Counted from the first letter of the stretch, positions 1 to 10,066 are shown. The stretch: 64,000 nucleotides of DNA from Branchipolynoe longqiensis (GCA_030323885.1 CM059198.1:13368462-13432461); one strand, 5' to 3'. Notes: generated from the letters alone by a model not told the origin. A program made the numbers and translations.

Positions 1-1515
1 AAGGTTGTAGAGATGCGTAAATTCATTTATTAGGATGCTAATGGCAGTCTTAATGAAGGCTGAATTTATATTCATCATACCAGATGATTTATATGATGAA
101 AGTTCCTCAATCTTGGTGAGTACTTCTTTTCTTGTTGTTTTCTCAAGATTGTATTCATGTTGATTTGCGACTGGGTGATAATTTTGTGGATACTTGGTTT
201 TTTGTTTGAATTTCTTGGCGAGGTTTGCCCCAATGTCTACAAAATAGTTGTTTATTACTTCAGCTAACTGACCATCAGGTACTCGCTCACCTGTGCTGTC
301 GTCTACTATGCTGTTTATCTGTGGTTTGGCTTCTGGTTGAATTTGACTTAGTTCATACCAGAATTTCTTAGGATTCTGGTTGTGCTTTATGGCTTGATCA
401 ATGTAGTACATAGATTTCGCTTTCCTCACCTCTGTTCTGGCTTTACTTGTTAAGCATTTTGCTATAAACTGGTCTCCTGGGTCTTTGGTTAGGTCAGCCT
501 TTTGCTTAAAATAATCTCTGTCCTTTTGTAGTTCTATCAGTTCATTGGTGATGTAAACAGCCGTGTTCTCTCTTATTTTTAGTTCAGTCATCGGACAAAG
601 TGTATCTGCTGCCTGGTTGATCATATCTTCTAAAATATCCCAACATTTGTTGGGATCCTGTTCTTCAAATATTGTAGTGGGGTTATAACTCTGCAAGATT
701 GTCCTAAGTGCATCAGTTGAAAAGTTTCTATATGTCCTTCCGCAGTATGCGGTGGTTTTTAGGTTGTTTCTGGGTTTCTTTTTGATAATATAGACTGGCT
801 TATGGTCACTGACATTGTAGTTAAGGACTCCTGCTTGAGTGCAATACTTGATGTTAGTAAAGGCTAAATCGATTGTGGTTGCAGTAGTTCTAGTTGACCT
901 AGTCGGTTTATCTATCAGCTGTTGGAGCTCATGTTCTGAAGCAAATTGATTTATGATTATGGCTGGTAGCTTTCTCTTAGCACTACAGTCTGCATTGAAG
1001 TCGCCTATCAGCAGGGTCTCATACTTGTCTATGTCATCTATTTCACTCATCATAATGCTCAACTCCTCAAAGGCCTGTTTAACACTTCTATCTGGTGGTC
1101 TGTACACATTTCCAATTAGGATCTTCTTTGAATAAGGCCTTGTTACAAGCACCCATTGTAGTTCCAGCACAGCATTTGAAATATTTTTATCTGCATATCT
1201 ATTAGAATCTACTTGTAGAGAATTTCGGCAGTAAATTCCTAGTCCACCTCCAGCTTTGGCTTGCCCATTTAGATGTTTTGCTTTTCGATCATACCTAAGG
1301 AAGGTGTAGTTTGTTATTGAAGTTAGTTTTTTTTCTATAAGGCTATTGAGCCATGTTTCTGATACTGTGAAAATATCAAGTCCCGATCCTGGCAGATCAA
1401 TTCTTAATTGCTCTATTTTATGTGTGAGACTACGTACATTTAGGTGTGCTATTTTTAAACCTGGCAGACCCTTCAGTTCGTTCAGAGGAAGCCTGCCCAG
1501 CCACTTGTCCCATGC
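1..1515 (-). CDS. LINE ORF2, endonuclease and start of RT region (partial)
   Basis: Reading the minus strand from about 1515 to the window edge gives one open frame without an internal stop; it continues past base 1. It starts with an apurinic-type endonuclease: a 'KIAHLNVRSL' block near 1450, an 'SETWL' block (Glu) near 1370, 'GDFNAD' near 1000 and the catalytic 'SDHKPV' near 800. The CR1/jockey-like linker before the reverse transcriptase follows ('KKFWYELSQ' near 365). The RT catalytic core lies outside the window. An in-frame stop near 1517 and no good ATG suggest 5' truncation or decay. Seen: motifs and frame. Known: this order is typical of APE-type non-LTR retrotransposons. The exact clade is not certain. 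Confidence 0.85.
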
Positions 1516-2094
1516 TCATATCCTCTGCACACTGTCCCCCGGTACCCAGGTCCCCCCCGCATTGTCCCAGTCATTCTATTAACCTTTAAAAGTTATATGA
1601 ACAAAATAATAAAACAATCTATATATATATATATATATCAATCTCTTTTAACACACAAAAAGAACACAAATAAAATCTTCAAAAATGTTTCTGTGAAGAT
1701 AAATAGCTTATTTAAGCTGAGATGTGCCTAGATGACTTTGGCACCAGTAGTTGCCCTCTTATGATTTTAGAGGGGTTAGCTAGAGTATTCAGTTTGGATA
1801 TTATCACGTGTCTCTGTAGGTTCTGGGTATTGGTTAGCAAGAAGATTGCAATGGGTAGCAGGGCGTCAACTATATGTCATGCAATTTAGTGTAAGGTACT
1901 GCCTGGGTTATAAATCCATGGATTAGTTGATTTCAATGCCCTAACTTTTATGAGGTGCTAGAGGAGAGATGGAAGGGAAACAATATGGAGCTATAACAAG
2001 TTTAGGATGGACTAACTGGGCATCTATACACATACACATAAACCCCAACCACATCACACACAAAACAACTATCAAAAATATGACACATGCAGTA
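1516..2094. other. Non-coding, AT-rich, with a short TA microsatellite
   Basis: No convincing coding signal. A (TA) run lies at about 1620-1638. In minus orientation this lies upstream of the LINE endonuclease and may hold decayed 5' sequence of that element. Confidence 0.5.
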
Positions 2095-3560
2095 TCTGTC
2101 TAAGGCAGGACTAGGTAAGCCCATACACATAATCATGAACACTTTGATATGAACACAGTTGATAAGGAAGCTAGTATGTAGTCCAATATCGGGATAGTAT
2201 ATGGAGTGTTTCTGAGGCAGGACTAGGTAGTCCTATATACAAAATCATGAATACTTAAACTTAAAGGGGTACACCTACTCTCATAGTTATACGAGGAACA
2301 GTTGATAAGGAAACCAATACAGTCTAAGTTCAGGGCAGAGTATGCAGTGAATCTCCAATGCAGGACTAGGTAGACCTATGCTCATAACCATGAACACTGG
2401 ACATTTAATGGGATACCCAGAGTTATACAAGGGACCATTGGCAACAATCATGAGAATGTAGTCTAAGGTCGGGACGGCATAAGTAATATGTGCCTAAGGC
2501 AGGACTAGGTAGGCCTATTCTTATCATCATGAGCACCTAAGCTCAAAGGGATGGACCTATATTCATAGTTATACAAGGAACAGTATTCCAGCGAGCTAAC
2601 ATATAATCCAAGACCAGGATGGTATATGCAGTGTGTTTCTAAGGCAGGAATAGCTAAGCCCATACCAATAATAATGAATACTTAAACTTAAAGGGATACA
2701 CCTACATTCATAGTTATACGAGGAACAGTTGACAAGGAAGCTAACACATAGTCTAAGATTAGTATGGTATATGCAGTGTTTCTAAGGTAGGACTCCGTAA
2801 GCCAATGCTCACAGCCATGAACATATAATGTGATACATATACATTCATGGCTATACAAGGAACCATTGGGAAGCAAGCAAGAACCCAGTCTAAGGTCAGG
2901 ACAGCATAAGCAATATGTGCCTAAGGCAGGACTAGGTAGGCCTATTCTTATAATCATGAACACCCAAGCTCAAGGAATATACCCACATTCAATTACACAA
3001 AGAACAGTTGACAAGGAAGTCAGAACACAGTGCAAGATCAGGGTGGCATAGACAGTATGTGTCTAAGGCAGGACTAGATAAGCCCATATTCGTAATCATG
3101 AACAATTTGATATGAACAGTTGATAATGAAGCTAGTATGTAGTCCAATATTAGGATGAAGAGCTAAACCCAAAAGGGTACACCTACATTCATAGTTGACA
3201 AGGAAGCCAATACAGTCCAAGTTCAGGATGCCGAATGCAGTGAACTTCCAACGCCTGACCAGGCAAGCCTATGCTCATATTCATAACCATGAACACTTAA
3301 TGGGATACACATATATCCATAGTTACACAAGGAACCATCAAGAAGGTCAGGACGGCACAAGTAATATGTGCCTAAGGCCTAGGTGGGTTCTAGTCGTATA
3401 ATCTTGAACACCTAAGCTCAAAGAAATACACCCACACTCACAGTCATACAAGGAACAGTCGACAAGGAAGCCAGAACACAGCGAAAGATCAGGACGGCCT
3501 AGGCAGTATGTGGCTAAGGCAAGAGTAGGTAAATCTATGCTCATAGTCATGAACACCATT
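2095..3560. repeat. Degenerate tandem repeat, unit about 142 bp
   Basis: A 'GGCAGGACTAGGTA' core recurs near 2102, 2214, 2359, 2493, 2640 (altered), 2785 (altered), 2923 and 3063, with weaker copies near 3247, 3373 and 3517. Most spacings are 134-147 bp. Each unit also has 'AATCATGAACAC', 'TACACCTACATTCATAG' and 'AGGAACAGTTGA' blocks in the same order. About ten diverged copies are visible. Small ORFs here are periodic artefacts of the repeat. The stretch from 3561 to 3790 shows nothing recognisable. Confidence 0.85.
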
Positions 3561-3791
3561 GTCTTCCTTCGCTGTCTGAAGCACAAAAAGCACACATGAT
3601 ACTGGCATCACATACTCATGTTGCTGTACTATCATAGCCCAACATGGTGTCTCAGCTTTGATTAGTGCCTCTGAACTTTACTAGTATCATCTTGAAAACA
3701 CAAGAGGATATGGGAGAACATGTTCTGCCAAAACAGTCAATCTAGGAGTCAGATTGGGGTGTAGTTCCAGAGTAAGTCTGCATATATTGGA

Positions 3792-5177
3792 TCAGCCTTC
3801 AGACTGACGGGAGACTCTAAGGCTCTTGCGCTTAACAGCCAATGCCATACCCAGCTTGTTAAGTCCCTTGTATGATTTATCCCGTACCTCACGACTATGT
3901 AGCGTAGCTCCGATCCCGTAGTATGAATTGGAAGTGGCCTCATTTAATGGCATGTCTCCCGTCTCAATCAAATACCCTGCCAGGTGTGGATTCTGATCAA
4001 ATTTCTTGTTTACAACCAATGCAAGCACTTCATCACGTTTAGCACGCCACTCCGGTGACTCCGTGAGCTGGTCTGCTATGCGCTTGGCCTCCAAAGCTGT
4101 TGACACCAGGGCAATCTGTTCAACCCGGTCTCTGTCATCAGCCATTTTGCACTTGATTGTCTGAAACATATGTTCTGCTGTTGGGTATGCAACCCCTTCA
4201 TGTAAAATAGGAGACCGGGCAAAATTGGATAGGTAGGAGTGTTCTGAATGGAAATAAATCTCTCCATCCCGATTAATTGTTTTTGCCTTAGCCAGTGAGA
4301 AGTGGGGTGGAAGGGAGTTGAGCTCAGTGTGCTTATATTTATGCCCATCAATGATGACACCATCTCCATGCACCCGCACCTCTGCACCAGCTGACCTGGC
4401 GAGTGCCGCAACCGACCTACATTCATCTCTCATTCTCCAGGTCAGTTGGGTGACATCATCACTCAGGTAGATACCTTTATACAGCTCACTATTTTTAAGC
4501 TTAGAACGTGCAAAATAAAAGGCATTTCTTTCATTTGCGTTTTTGAAAACGATCACAATTGGGCGAGGACGGTCGGGAATCCGCAGTCGGTGCGCCCCAG
4601 GGGCCCCCAACCTCAGTTTCCCGATCCTGTACACTGACAATATTGCCGGGCGTTCAAGGGCCATTGCAGGAACGAGATGTGCAGCCAGATCATATACATA
4701 TTGGTGTAGATTTTCTGCATCCTGTTCCGGCTTACCATCTATCTTGATGTTACCCAACTTAGATTGGTTCTCGAGCTCATTGATCCGGTGCTCCAACCGC
4801 TTGTTTGATTCTCGAGCAACCATCAGGCTCTGCTTAGCAAACAACAGGGATCGTCTGTCAGCCTGCTGTTCCTGGCGGCTAGTTTCTAGGAGGGCCGTCA
4901 ATCTGTTCATGTCAGCAGCGGCCCTGTCGCGTATATCATCAACCACATGCACTACATTCAATAGTTTGACCTCCATACTGGCATCAAGTTGATCCATCCT
5001 GGCCAACATCTGGGCCAGCATAGAATCATTGGCATCATTGGTACTTGGGTAGTCCACATTTTTGGCAGTATTAATCCGGGCTGGCGAAGTTGTGGAGGGT
5101 TGTGCCACCTCCGACTGTGACAGTGATCCTGCCTTCCCACGCGTCCTGGCCTTGTCAACCTGCTGCCTCTGCGACAT
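3792..5177 (-). CDS. L1-ORF1-like (coiled coil + RRM) protein fused to a NADAR domain
   Basis: An intact 461-residue ORF. Residues 1-50 are low complexity. Residues 53-140 are heptad-rich and charged, a probable coiled coil. Residues 142-238 look like the RRM of LINE ORF1 proteins ('NIKIDGKPE', 'YRIGKLR', 'RPRPIVIVFKNANERNAF'), followed by an ORF1-type C-terminal module to about 292. Residues 306-448 are a NADAR (YbiA-like N-glycosidase) domain: 'YLSNFARSPI', 'YPTAEHMFQTIK' with the conserved Glu, 'EWRAKRDEVL', 'KFDQNPHLAGYLIETGD' and 'YYGIGATL'. NADAR proteins act on ADP-ribose or riboflavin-intermediate glycosides; a role here is inference. It lies upstream of, and in the same orientation as, the LINE endonuclease at 1-1515, so it may be that element's ORF1. 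Alternatively it is a domesticated single-exon gene. The start is the first ATG of the frame. Confidence 0.85.
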   Translation of the reverse strand: MSQRQQVDKARTRGKAGSLSQSEVAQPSTTSPARINTAKNVDYPSTNDANDSMLAQMLARMDQLDASMEVKLLNVVHVVDDIRDRAAADMNRLTALLETSRQEQQADRRSLLFAKQSLMVARESNKRLEHRINELENQSKLGNIKIDGKPEQDAENLHQYVYDLAAHLVPAMALERPAILSVYRIGKLRLGAPGAHRLRIPDRPRPIVIVFKNANERNAFYFARSKLKNSELYKGIYLSDDVTQLTWRMRDECRSVAALARSAGAEVRVHGDGVIIDGHKYKHTELNSLPPHFSLAKAKTINRDGEIYFHSEHSYLSNFARSPILHEGVAYPTAEHMFQTIKCKMADDRDRVEQIALVSTALEAKRIADQLTESPEWRAKRDEVLALVVNKKFDQNPHLAGYLIETGDMPLNEATSNSYYGIGATLHSREVRDKSYKGLNKLGMALAVKRKSLRVSRQSEG

Positions 5178-5292
5178 GCTGAGATGGATCGTGATCTATG
5201 AGTGAATGACAATGATACTGGGTTCCGTGGGCAGTCCCGACTCAGATTTGCTGGTGTTGGTTCAAAGTTCAATTTCCTTGCTGTTGGCCACA

Positions 5293-5332
5293 CGATAATG
5301 CACGTGTTTACTCACGTGTCATTCCCAATGTC
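5293..5332. repeat. First copy of a ~40-bp direct repeat around 'CACGTGTTTACTCACG'
   Basis: Here and at 6105-6146 the same 'GCACGTGTTTACTCACG' core is followed by related bases ending '(C)CCAATGT'. On the minus strand it reads GTGAGTAAACACGTGC, a good 5' splice-site consensus. The two copies bracket the short tandem repeats at 5340-5880. Confidence 0.7.
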
Positions 5333-5339
5333 ATTTGTA

Positions 5340-5880
5340 ATGTGACACTCAGTATCTGACAATCGGCACTGACAGTCAGTATGTATCACTCAGTATCCGA
5401 CACCCATTATGTGACAGTCGGATGTGACACTCAGTATCTGACAATCGGTATGTGACACTCAGTATGTGACACTCAGTCTCTGACAATCGGTATGTTGCAC
5501 TCAATATGTGACACTTGGTATGTGACACTCGGTATTTAACACCCTGTATGCAACACTCAGATGTTTGCCATTGGTAATGTGACACTCAGTAACTGGACCT
5601 GGCAATGTGACACTCAGTATCTGACAATCGGCATCTGACAATCAGTAAGTATCACTCGGTACCCGACACCCACCACGCGACCCCCGGACATGACACTCAG
5701 TATCCGACAATCGGTACGTGACACTCAGTGCCTGACACTCGGTATGTGCCACCCAGTATATGTGACATCCGTTATGTGACACTCAGTATGTGGCACTCAG
5801 TATCCGACAATCAGTATCTGGCACTCAATATGTGACACTCGGTATGTGACATTCGGTATGTATCACTCAGTATGTAACAT
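5340..5880. repeat. Short-unit satellite, 'GTGACACTCAGTATCTGACA' type
   Basis: Units of about 14 and 20 bp ('TGTGACACTCAGTA', 'TCTGACAATCGGTA') alternate irregularly over 540 bp. It lies in the 5' region of the NADAR ORF. The minus ORF inside it is a repeat artefact. Confidence 0.85.
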
Positions 5881-6123
5881 TCAGATGTTTGGCTGTAGCC
5901 TATTGTCACTCTCACAATCTACTGGTATTATCACTCACTCACCCAACAACACCAGCACATTAAGTGATATCCAATGCTTTTCATCCCAGATTAGTCCTGA
6001 AACTGATATCCTTATGTTCTCTTACTTCCAATGTTCCTCCCTGAGCAGTGTTTATCCGTTTTTTAAAGTCTGAGACATTTATTTTGCCGTTTTTTTACTC
6101 TAGCTGATAGCGCACGTGTTTAC

Positions 6124-6429
6124 TCACGCATTGCCGCCAATGTTAAATTCACTTCTGTCCCTCTCTGCCTGCAAGTCACTCAAACGGTCTTGGAGGTCCT
6201 GTAACCGTAACTCTGCCTCGATTTTTTCGATCGCCGTTCTTGCTTCATCCTCCTTTTCGTCGATCGATAAATCCACCATTGCCGTCGTCACCTGGCCCGA
6301 ATCGTCTTTAGATTTAATCGAGGCCATACTTCTTGTGCGGACCGTCGTCAGTTCCTGGTGATCGCAGCAAGTCGCCATGTCGTCCTTCTTGTGGTTAAAC
6401 CCGCAGTCGCTACAGTATGGTAGCGGCAT
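6124..6429 (-). CDS. N-terminal fragment of a Ngaro-type Gag with a CCHC finger
   Basis: 101 codons. It begins 'MPLPYCSDCGFNHKKDD', giving C-x2-C-x3-H-x7-C, the same spacing as the gag start of the Ngaro-like element at 43001 ('MPKDFCAPCGYIH'). A charged, probably coiled region of about 50 residues follows. The frame closes at a GTGAGT site, so a spliced continuation is possible. The rest of that element's gag and pol is not seen downstream; the NADAR ORF is there instead. It is either a truncated retroelement copy or a first exon. Function (RNA or nucleic-acid binding Gag) is inferred from the matching finger. Confidence 0.55.
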   Translation of the reverse strand: MPLPYCSDCGFNHKKDDMATCCDHQELTTVRTRSMASIKSKDDSGQVTTAMVDLSIDEKEDEARTAIEKIEAELRLQDLQDRLSDLQAERDRSEFNIGGNA

Positions 6430-7265
6430 AGGTCGTCCGTTGGCCCGATCTCAGTAAAGTTCAGGAAAGACTATGTTGAAAACGAACTGAAATTATTTTG
6501 CCTCGGTCGTCCGCTGGCCCTTGTGTATATATACTCAAGTCGTCCGTTGGCCCGATCGGCTGTGGCAGCCCAACAGCAGGGTTGTTGTGACTTGAACCCT
6601 GGTATGATTGCAGTACTATGGTCCGTATCTAGCTGTTGGTGATCGACCGTTACAGTACGGACAAGATAATTGAAGATTCAAATCGATCCGTGATGAAAAT
6701 CGACAAACATAGAATTATTATGCTTCAGTTGTCCGCTGTCCCTGTGAAAACGCTTAAAATAAGGTTTAGTTATGTGCATGATACCATTAATCTGTCATTC
6801 AGGTACGATCGTCCTTGTTATTGCTGATCGTTAAAATTGCAAAATTGAAACGGAGTCGTCCGTTGGCCCGATCGGGCGATCAATGGTGAGCGACCGTTAA
6901 AGTACGGAAAAGATTCAAATCGATCAGTGAATTATTCGTCGATAACGATATCAATATGCAATTAATCTATGAAAACCTTGAACCGACCGATATAGTCGTC
7001 ACTTGGCCCGGAATTTAAGCAGTTTCAGAACGATCGATTGGTATTTGACCAAGTACCAAGCATTTTCAATGGCGACCAGGATAGGTTGAAAATCGACGAC
7101 ATGGAATTATTTTGCTTCAGTCGTCCGCTGTCCCTGTTGAAACTTAAAATAAGGTTTAGTTATGTGCACGATACCGTTAATCTGTCATTCAGGTATGATC
7201 GTCCTTGTTATTGCTGATCAGAGACACAGGTAATATCAGCTGAAGTCGTCCGCTGGCCCCAGGTA
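6430..7265 (-). repeat. Leader with recurring 'GTCGTCCGYTGGCCC' boxes
   Basis: Boxes of the form GTCGTCCG(C/T)TG(G/T)CCC occur near 6433, 6508, 6540, 6730, 6855, 6992, 7119 and 7246. A ~130-bp block at about 6700-6836 is duplicated at about 7090-7220. Diverged boxes also occur near 62764 and 62834, in the leader region right of another Ngaro-like element. No coding signal. Confidence 0.7.
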
Positions 7266-7379
7266 AAACAACAGGTAGCACAGGTAAACAAAGGCACCAC
7301 AGGTAGCAGGTAGACTGTGGTCCTTCCAAAGCAAAAAACTGGAGGCAAGTGACGATTTGACCGTCTCGAGACCAACCGC

Positions 7380-7515
7380 CGGGGCCAAAGGAAGCAGCCA
7401 GAGGCCGGAAGATGGCGATTGGCTAATATTCCAGTCGAGCCAAATCGAATAAATAAATAATAAATAATTCTCCGAGCGTTTATATGTATATAATAGATTA
7501 TATATAATATATGTG
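7380..7515 (-). repeat. Probable 5' terminal (A-type) region of a Ngaro-like element
   Basis: Read on minus: 'TATATAAACGC', an AT-rich ATTTATT run, then a GC-rich block with 'CTTCCGG'. Similar arrangements occur at 16130-16330 and in the A2 repeat at 57895-58116. The likeness is in layout and short words only. Confidence 0.4.
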
Positions 7516-7996
7516 TATATCATGATTTAGTCATAAGTATGGTGTCACATATATGCATATATGTGGATCTAAGCGCACATATACACATATATACACGTGT
7601 ATATACATATATATGCATATATGCATATATATACGCATATATATGTGTATATAAAAGTATCTGAACGTTATATATGTGGATATATGCGTATATAGGCACA
7701 TACATTCACAAATGCGTGTATATGTATATAATTATGCATATTTCTGCTTAGAAACATTACCGTTTTATATATATGCATATATATGCGCATATACACACAT
7801 ATAAACGCACATCTACACATATATATGCTCATATATGGATATATGCATATATACACATGTACATATGTGTATATATACGTGTATGCACATATACATGAGT
7901 ATATATGCACATATATCCACATATATGAGTGTATATGTATATAATTATGCATATATATGCATATATCTATATATATGTGTGCATATATATATATAT
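7485..7996. repeat. Long alternating purine-pyrimidine tract (TATATGCA/CATATACA type)
   Basis: About 500 bp consisting almost wholly of alternating Pu-Py steps with many short palindromes (TATATGCATATA, ATACACGTGTAT). ORFs on both strands here are Y/I/H/C-rich artefacts. It abuts the left end of the DIRS element. Confidence 0.9.
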
Positions 7997-8065
7997 TTTA
8001 CCTCGTATACAGCCTCAGGCTAGCCTCAGGCTAGGGAGAAGGAAGCACATCCGGGTCCAGCAATT
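7997..8065 (+). repeat. DIRS left terminal repeat
   Basis: Starts TTTTACCTCGTATACAGCC, contains a tandem 'CTCAGGCTAG' and ends in the segment shared with the right end (8031-8064). Bases 7997-8035 are complementary to 13029-13070, with one indel. Confidence 0.9.
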
Positions 8066-8713
8066 AGCATAAACAACTCACGATTGGATTACGTTTCGTT
8101 GAGTTGCTCCCGCAAATTTAGTCTACACACAAGCTAATACGCAGTAAGTATATTAATAACTGTGGTTAGCTTACTTATGATGCATTATAGCATCAATTAG
8201 GAAAGTTCAGAACTTTCTTTGGTCCCTTTTGGACTAGTTTATTCGGTTATAAAAAACCAAGGATAGAACGCTTTAGATTCCTTGGCCAAAGGAACAAAAC
8301 CCGTGTGACATGGGTAGAGATGTGGGCTCTGCCTCATCTCCTGTGGAAATTCTCTCGGACTCTAATAGAGAGTGTTGTTGGAGATGCTCCTGGGTTTCTT
8401 TTATAGACTCCCCACAAACTTTTTCAGGCGTTTCTCCGAGTTTCGTAGCATTTTCTCCAACCTGCTGGCGCAATAGTCGCAGGGGGGAGAAGTGTGCGGA
8501 ACAGAGGGATGGGCGAGCCGATACACTGGTCCCGACCCCGCGTAAGATTTGGGCTTGACCCACAATCTACGCCAAAAATTAGCTTATTACACCTGTGTTA
8601 GAACGGTATAAACACGTTCTCTAACACCACTAGATGTCCAGTTAAGTTATAAACAACAAGATTGTGACATTTAGAAATACCGGGACTGACCAATCATTTT
8701 GTTTCAGATCCCG
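8066..8713 (+). other. DIRS leader, possible 5' UTR intron
   Basis: No supported protein. A GTAAGA site near 8542 and a TTTGTTTCAG acceptor ending at 8707, seven bases before the gag ATG, would make an intron of about 165 bp. The small ORFs on both strands at 8273-8563 overlap each other and resemble nothing. Confidence 0.4.
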
Positions 8714-9577
8714 ATGGCCACGAAGCGGAGTAAGCGCGTTGCAGCAGCAGCCGAGGGACGCGCTCCGAGAGGCTCGGACGAGGAGTACGACTCCTCACCG
8801 GTGTTGTCGGCCATGCCCTCACCACAGCGGGGGGCGCATATCCTCTCCGATGCGGAAGAAGAGACAGTGCCTGAGGGCCCCACAGCTCCAGATTGGGAGA
8901 CTCGGTGGGCGGCTATGGAGAGTCACATTCTGTCTCTCCAACCACCGCCGTCTCATAAACGGCAAATGCCGGGGTTCCACGACGAGTCTGACTGGGAAGA
9001 CTTCTCAGAGACAGACTCAGCGATTGAGCCTAGGGCTCCTCCTCCTCCTAAACGGAGGAAGAAGAAGAAACAGGTCACTTCTTCGGGTGACGAGTTCACC
9101 AAAGAACGCAACAAGACCGGGCTGCGCAAAAAGCGAAAGCCCAAGTCCAAGAAGAAGAAGAAGAAGAAGAAGAAAGATTCTTCTTCTTCCGATTCCTCCC
9201 CGGATTCCACTTCGACGGAATCAGACTCAGACACACAATACGAGGGTGTCTATGCTGCCATTGGTGGCAAAGTGTCTAAAAAGGTGGAGAAGCCGAAAGC
9301 TAAGCGGGTGAAAACAACCACGCTTATGCGCGAGACCATTAATGGTCATTTCCGCACGTTTAAACCGGCGGAAATCATCTCCAAGCTAGGAGATGAATTG
9401 ACGGGCATTAAAGGTGTCCCCAACTCCATCATTAAAGAGATGGACAGAGATGTCAACATGACGGAAGACCATAAGAAATTCGAAAGCGTGTTGCACATAG
9501 TGCATAAGGCGGTGCTCGGTACCCTTACGGCCATCACTCCAGTGGCAAATAGGATGGAAAGAGAAACGCAATGCTAA
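8714..9577 (+). CDS. DIRS Gag-like protein, N-terminal part
   Basis: The start chosen is the ATG at 8714 ('MATKRSKRV'), just after a splice-acceptor-like site. The N-terminus is acidic and proline-rich. A long lysine tract (nine to ten AAG codons) lies near 9150, then a serine/aspartate stretch, then a more ordered region with 'FRTFKPAEIISKLGDEL'. No zinc finger. This is the usual composition of DIRS ORF1 capsid-like proteins. The frame ends at TAA 9575; the expected C-terminal half follows in another frame. Confidence 0.75.
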   Translation: MATKRSKRVAAAAEGRAPRGSDEEYDSSPVLSAMPSPQRGAHILSDAEEETVPEGPTAPDWETRWAAMESHILSLQPPPSHKRQMPGFHDESDWEDFSETDSAIEPRAPPPPKRRKKKKQVTSSGDEFTKERNKTGLRKKRKPKSKKKKKKKKKDSSSSDSSPDSTSTESDSDTQYEGVYAAIGGKVSKKVEKPKAKRVKTTTLMRETINGHFRTFKPAEIISKLGDELTGIKGVPNSIIKEMDRDVNMTEDHKKFESVLHIVHKAVLGTLTAITPVANRMERETQC

Positions 9578-9596
9578 CGGCGGCAGGTAAAATTAC

Positions 9597-10037
9597 ATGT
9601 CGTACAGAAGATACGAGAATGTCTTCAAGTCGGTTTGCACAGACGCTGGCAAAGAGGTGGCCTGCTCAAAGAAGGTCACGAACAATGATGGGAAAGAGTA
9701 TATGCTCTTTCTGGCCCCAGAACCGATCAAAGGGAAACCTTTAGATAAAACGAAAATGTTCGGGGGTCAACTACAATACCTCTATAAAGAGGTAGAAACC
9801 GCAGCCAAGAGTGGCAAAAACATGGACGGGAGGAAGAAGCCGGAAGCCCCACGCTTCAAAAGATCACGAGGGGATATTCGCCCACGACGGCTCGGCAGAG
9901 GAACCAGACCGGGCTCAACCTTCAGTCAGTCTTTCCGGGGCCGGGGCGCCTGCCCAGGCTGGACCGACAACACCGCACGGCCAATGGGCCAAGGCTTCAA
10001 CTCCCCGAAACCCTTCCCCAGGGGCGGGTCCAAGTAG
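9597..10037 (+). pseudogene. DIRS Gag, C-terminal part (separated by frame disruption)
   Basis: 146 codons in a different frame from the preceding ORF. Contains 'YRRYENVFKSVC' and 'LQYLYKEVETAAKSGK', then an Arg/Gly-rich tail ('RSRGDIRPRRLGRGTRPGS') typical of a nucleic-acid-binding Gag end. A stop lies just upstream of the ATG, so this was probably one ORF with 8714-9577 before a small indel. It may instead be a real second ORF. Confidence 0.6.
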
Positions 10038-10066
10038 AGGCCCAAACACAGACTTTACAAGTCCCC

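Noticed and set aside
4543..4992. 149-codon plus ORF opposite the NADAR ORF
   Set aside because: Antisense shadow; no motif, whereas the minus frame has clear domains.
5340..5880. CRISPR-like array
   Set aside because: Units are contiguous and variable without unique spacers, in a eukaryotic context.
7520..8023. Several Tyr/Ile/His-rich ORFs on both strands
   Set aside because: Products of the alternating TATA/CATA repeat.
8273..8563. 96-codon minus ORF in the DIRS leader
   Set aside because: It overlaps an equally long plus ORF, has no recognisable motif and sits in the leader; treated as chance.
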